Origin: Lineus longissimus
Lineage: Eukaryota > Nemertea > Pilidiophora > Heteronemertea > Lineidae
NCBI RefSeq assembly: GCF_910592395.1
Contig: NC_088315.1
Location: 19,696,219-19,760,218, forward strand
DNA: 64,000 nt
Direction: 5' to 3'
Shown: one piece after another, positions 59,890 through 64,000 of the stretch
Layout of the letters: every line of letters starts with the position of its first letter
Numbering within the stretch: position 1 is the first letter of the stretch
Notes under the pieces: model-generated
The model's database searches: none
What the model saw: only the letters and a program-made list of their open reading frames with translations
Told to the model about the DNA's origin: nothing
Made by a program: the position numbers and the translations under genes

Positions 59890-61035
59890 CTACGCCTTCT
59901 TCCGACTTCGCCGACACATCAGAATAGTATTCATTGTTTCTCGATAATAATTCAGGGACACGCCATATATGATAAAGTTACAGCCATAATTTAACATAGT
60001 CAAATTATCGCCAAAGAGTGAAATTTGATACATGTCACTCATATACTTTCTCGTTATACTTGAGTCGCTCTTGGCTACGATGAAAGTGACAATGTCCGTA
60101 TAAAGCCACAAGACGGATCTTGGTGTTGTGAATATGAAATAGGCAGTTGAGACGCACAAGAGGTTGACAATACACCGCATATCGCGTTTACTACGTCGCT
60201 CCTCCTCCAGTGTTCCTAATTTAACATTCGAATTAGATTTTCTGATTCCGACAGCAATAATGATATTAAGAGTGAAAATTAAAAAACAGGGGATAATCTG
60301 GTTGGAAACCATGTCATAAATTCCTAGTGATATTTTTAAACTTCCTTCCATATCTAACTGGTACCAACATGTACTGTATCCATCTCTATCGTTCGCGTTG
60401 AAGTTCGCGAGGATGTGCAACTTCGTGAGACTTCCAACTACGACCAAGGCAGCAATGGCCTTAAAGCGCCGCTTGGCCGTGAAGATAGTCGACATTTCCA
60501 GCGGCATCCAAACAGCGAAAACTCTCTCGATTGAAAACACCACTATCAACATCGAGGAAAGGAAGATGCACACGTGTTCTAAATAGCGAAATATCTTACA
60601 CGCGGCTGCGAATTTGAGCATTAAATCGAATCCCATTTGGTCAAACTCCCGATGACCCCCGCTGGCGTAAGGGATGCCCCACTTAATGAACGCCCGGAGA
60701 CCGCTCAAAAGTAACATTCCCGAGTCGGTCACAGCAAGAACCCGCAGATATTGAGCGGAGACCGTGTCTCGCTTCTTGTTTATTGTGAATATCACGACAG
60801 AGAGAACATTGCCGAAAATCCCCGCGCAGACGATGACGGGCAGGATGTAGGCCTGAAACAATGCGGTGGCTTTCTGAAGACCGACAATGACGTCATCAGT
60901 TCTAGACTTATGAACACCAATCGTTGACATTGGGTATTCAGCTGTTGGCACTGCGTCTCCAACTGTTGACACTGCGTATCCAATCATTGACATTGCGTAT
61001 CCAATCGTTGACGCTGCGTATTCTATTGTTGACAT
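59890..61035 (-). CDS. Rhodopsin-family GPCR, single exon (381 aa)
   Basis: An intronless frame from ATG 61035. Residues 2-43 are six heptads of the form STIGYAM/V. TM1 (about 60-83) ends GIFGNVLSVV. TM2 has LAVTD. TM3 begins with a Cys (AACKIFRYLEHVC) and ends SIERVFAVW, so ERV replaces DRY. ECL2 has a Cys (YSTCWYQ) for the usual disulphide. TM5 has an IIPCF proline, TM6 reads FIFTTPRSV rather than CWxP, and TM7 reads NYGCNFIIYGV in place of NPxxY. The TM7 form and short C-tail (CRRSRKKA) suit an invertebrate peptide-type receptor; the ligand is unknown. The start is questionable because an in-frame coding-like extension lies upstream, broken by TGA. Confidence 0.88.
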   Translation of the reverse strand: MSTIEYAASTIGYAMSMIGYAVSTVGDAVPTAEYPMSTIGVHKSRTDDVIVGLQKATALFQAYILPVIVCAGIFGNVLSVVIFTINKKRDTVSAQYLRVLAVTDSGMLLLSGLRAFIKWGIPYASGGHREFDQMGFDLMLKFAAACKIFRYLEHVCIFLSSMLIVVFSIERVFAVWMPLEMSTIFTAKRRFKAIAALVVVGSLTKLHILANFNANDRDGYSTCWYQLDMEGSLKISLGIYDMVSNQIIPCFLIFTLNIIIAVGIRKSNSNVKLGTLEEERRSKRDMRCIVNLLCVSTAYFIFTTPRSVLWLYTDIVTFIVAKSDSSITRKYMSDMYQISLFGDNLTMLNYGCNFIIYGVSLNYYRETMNTILMCRRSRKKA

Positions 61036-61074
61036 TGCGTATCAAATCATTGACATCGCGTAATCAATCGTTGT
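60907..61074 (-). repeat. 21-bp minisatellite encoding the GPCR N-terminus
   Basis: About eight degenerate copies of a 21-bp unit (core ATTGGATACGC.ATGTCAACA on the minus strand). Each unit encodes one heptad, and several supply an in-frame ATG. Copies continue upstream of the annotated start. Confidence 0.8.
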
Positions 61075-61110
61075 GATTGAGTCGCCGTCGATTTCGGAGC
61101 CATTAGTCAT
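61036..61110 (-). pseudogene. In-frame N-terminal extension of the GPCR, interrupted by TGA
   Basis: From ATG 61110 the frame reads MTNGSEIDGDSITTIDYAMS then M-I, then TGA at 61044-61042, then Y-A and the annotated Met at 61035. The NGS glycosylation sequon is typical of a GPCR N-terminus. The stop sits where sibling repeat units have GGA (Gly), one base different. It could be a true nonsense mutation, an upstream ORF or a sequence error. Confidence 0.6.
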
Positions 61111-61784
61111 TGTGTTTATTTGAGAAAACTATTTTTCATCTCGGCCTGGGTTAGGTCAAGTAGGTGAAAAGCCGTTCTACGTTCAAGGAGCTGACGTGTG
61201 ATGAGATGAACGGAAAGAGATGTCTGTCAAGCCGAAGGACACTCGGCCGACCAGCAACCAGGGAAAGTTTTCAAAACTCGGCAAATGTGATACTAAATAT
61301 CGCATGGAATGTAACATCGAGTTTGCCCAAATGAACCAACCCTCATGCGTAACTAATTTGACTTGGTATATTCGCAGTTGATGTGGCAAATGGAAGGGGT
61401 GACGAGTGATTACATAATACACCGCCCCCTGTTGTCTGCTTAATCAACTGCAAAATAAATCAACACGATCAGTTGTGTATGAGCGAAATCGAAAAAATCA
61501 TTTCGTCTTTGCCTGGGGACAGTTTTCATGCGCGATGGAAACCAGGAGTAATCTCGTGCAATAATTATCGCAGCAGGCGTCGCATGCAACAGTCATCCGC
61601 AAAGGAGCGATCTTACCGCATCTCTCATCGACGTCGGTTTTCCATGACAACATCTACGTTGTAACTTAGATTGACAAGATCAAGACGACAAAATTGTATG
61701 CTTGCGATTTCAGTTGCCTGCAACGAAAGTCGCCAGTCGCAGGCCACGAGAAGACGCAAGCGCGATTGACTTGATTGAGGTGAC

Positions 61785-61915
61785 CACAATTAATCTCCCA
61801 ATGAGAGAGTAGCTAGCATTTCTCCACAGCAAAGGTACGTTCGTATAAAACGATGCTAGTACATGTATCACTGAGCAACCCTTACCAATGACGAGGTTTG
61901 GAGATTGGACCACAG
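61785..61915 (+). repeat. Diverged stand-alone relative of the array's 3' flank segment
   Basis: Shares the ordered words AATCTCCCAATGAGAG, ATGCT, GTA, CACTGAGCAACC, CTTAC and GGAGATTGG with 12245-12355 and its array copies. Both ends carry CAATCTCC in inverted orientation, suggesting a small transposon family. Confidence 0.6.
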
Positions 61916-63663
61916 CATGACGGCATCATAGCCAAAATTTTACTTTTTACCAATGCACATGCGTACAATGTACTTCCATTTCAAGGTCACAGGGTTTTAA
62001 AATTTTTAAACTTACCTTTACGACATAAGAGAGATCTTTGTGTCCTTGAGCAAGACACTCTACGGCTTAACACTAGATTGCTTCGTCCTATACGACAGGG
62101 CAAGCACTTGAGAATAATGAGTAGCTTGCGATGGACTCTACCTCCGACCGAGGACGAATTCACCAGGCAAATGAACTCAACTGGCGCCTAACCGTTGTTG
62201 CACTCAAAGACGTTCATCCCGCTTTAGCGGAGGGAAGTTTCCTGGAGAATAACAGATCAAAGTGCAGAGCGAATGCTAAGGACGATGAAGACGAAGAAGA
62301 CTTGTAGTTTATTTGAATGCGAACGTAATATCTGTGTCGGTGAAATGCCACAGTAACACTATCAAGGTGCATTTCACTGGACGCAAACAGTAGAAGTCGA
62401 ATGTGCCGACATATTATCAAGCAGTTCTTCTTGCAGGTCATCGGCGTGGACTTGATGACACCACCATGAGGGTTGCGAAAACTGCCGAACAATCTACTTG
62501 CGCGAACTCGTCTAAGTTAGACTCCCGGGGCAGTACATCTCGTCATCCTTTTCATACTGTCAGGGACGAGGCCACTCTACTGCGTCCGGGGTGTAGTCAC
62601 AGTTGGTTTACTTAAGTACCCGGTAGATATTTGTCGAGCCCGAATCTTTAGATACATCTGACTATATCGATACGTATTAATGCTTTCCTTGTAGCAGCCG
62701 CATTGGTTGTACACACATTCACAGCCAGCACGTGATACGATATCATTTACACCACGCATGGAGGTATAAATATGATTCACGTACTTTTGTTAAAAAACGT
62801 GACCTTTTGCTGCGTGTGCAGCATTAACCTTTGAAACTGTGAACAACAGAACAGATCAAGTCAGCCGAAAAGTTTATTTTTTCAGAGGCTGAATCATGTT
62901 TTAGGGGATCGAGTTTAACAATGTGTAAACCGGACTCCATTTTGATATTATAGAATCGCCATCGCGGTGTTCAATCGAAAACAAAATTCTTTTATTCGTA
63001 TACGATTTCGCTCATGCAGAACTACATTGTAATCGTGGCAAGTGTACTTGTACATATGTACATCTATCCTGACATAACCACTGGTTTTCAAGATACTCCG
63101 CCTCTCGATATTTCAGACGAGGAAGCAGTATCAAAAACCTGATCTCAGGATGCTGAGATATACTAGCAATCTCATTGAGGGTGGACATTTTCTGGTTAGA
63201 GTGGCATTGACCACCCTAAAGAACAAAAGGTACGATCAACGGACTCTTCTGCAGTAATATAACAGGTACACGATTGTCCACAGTGGACATTAGTCAGTAT
63301 TGAATAAAGTCTTTAACGAAGTACTTTCAAGGTTATTACAAATGACACCATACAGTCATTGTAAGATTTTATACATGTATTTCATAACTTACATTACATC
63401 AATGCTAATCGCCAAGGCCATTCGATATTCAAAGCCTACATTATCAAACCTTACACATGTCAAAATGCAGGTCTCGGTGACCCAATAAGGTCAGATCTTA
63501 TCAGAGCTTATCTCTAACACAGTTCGCCCCTTCGATAAAGAATTGTCCCGATTCTTCAAAATAACATCCGTGAGTCCAGGGACAGCATTAACCCGTTAGG
63601 CCCCATAAAAAAAAATGTTAGTTTATCATCCTTTTTTCTGAAGAAAGTGATGAGGGAGGGCGG

Positions 63664-63696
63664 TTTTTATTTTTTATTTTTTATTTTTTATTTTTT
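63664..63696 (+). repeat. (TTTTTTA)n tandem repeat
   Basis: Four to five copies of a 7-bp unit. Confidence 0.8.
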
Positions 63697-63841
63697 CAGA
63701 ACAGAAACGGGTATTTAAATGAAAGCAACATGAACAATTGAACATGAAATTGATGCTATAAATTTATGCTTAACTACACCCTGGTGCCTCTTTCATTGTC
63801 CTACAGGCCTGACGTCATTCTCACAAGTGAAAAGTTAGTCT

Positions 63842-63862
63842 CCCCCCCCCCCCCCCCCCCCC
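63842..63862 (+). repeat. Poly-C tract (21 C)
   Basis: Uninterrupted run of 21 C, flanked by T on both sides. Run length may be inaccurate in the assembly. Confidence 0.8.
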
Positions 63863-64000
63863 TATCCCCACCGCCACACCCTGATATTGCAGATCTTAAC
63901 GCATCACAGGAATAGCGTCTTTCAGTGCACATTTGACATCCGTGCACGTGGGGACATCCACGTTCCCGCAAAAACCCAACTGACGTCATACAAAGCAAGC

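Larger units (their letters stand above)
61111..64000. other. Right edge; no gene recognised
   Basis: Upstream region of the minus-strand GPCR followed by non-coding DNA with a dispersed repeat (61785-61915), a 7-mer tandem repeat and a poly-C tract. Frames up to about 95 codons exist but have no domain, signal or splice support. Confidence 0.4.

Overview
The window looks like nuclear DNA of a marine invertebrate animal. Genes are split by introns with canonical GT/AG signals, there are two rhodopsin-family GPCRs, and there are many non-LTR retrotransposon fragments, foldback elements and tRNA-derived SINE pieces. I cannot name the phylum; a lophotrochozoan or an invertebrate deuterostome would both fit. 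There are no bacterial operons, no CRISPR array and no functional rRNA or tRNA gene.

Left flank (1-12,020). A multi-exon minus-strand gene (7256 to 1975, running on to the left) encodes a secreted protein. It has a signal peptide, a small Cys-rich module, a 570-residue lysine-rich region with one Asp/Glu tract, and further Cys-rich modules. All five exon junctions agree in phase. A single-exon type II membrane glycosyltransferase with a DXD motif follows on the minus strand (11084-9951). The rest is repeats, including a MITE with GTAGCTAG-type ends and AACGTTA-rich inverted repeats.

Centre (about 12,020-52,240). Five tandem units of roughly 5-10 kb form an array. Each carries on the minus strand one two-exon gene for a very small secreted peptide (65-78 aa) whose mature part is about half His plus Cys. 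Each gene has a TATA box, a roughly 50-nt non-coding first exon, an intron with a conserved 123-bp foldback, and a coding second exon. Units differ by retroelement content, nested ~0.9-kb subrepeats with tRNA-like heads, and private MITE insertions, so unit 2 and unit 3 preserve empty sites. The peptides fall into two types: three HCC/NCC repeats in units 1-2, two in units 3-5. This peptide array is the most likely undescribed system here. I infer metal binding only from composition.

Right flank (52,240-64,000). A three-exon plus-strand GPCR (53450-56148) is followed by a long palindrome, a 5'-truncated CR1/L2-like LINE on the minus strand (about 57,050-58,905) and a single-exon minus-strand GPCR (61035-59890). 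The extracellular N-terminus of the second GPCR is built from a 21-bp minisatellite, and its apparent original start is cut off by an in-frame TGA. The last 3 kb hold only repeats and low-complexity tracts.

All exon borders come from reading splice signals and phase; no transcript data were available.
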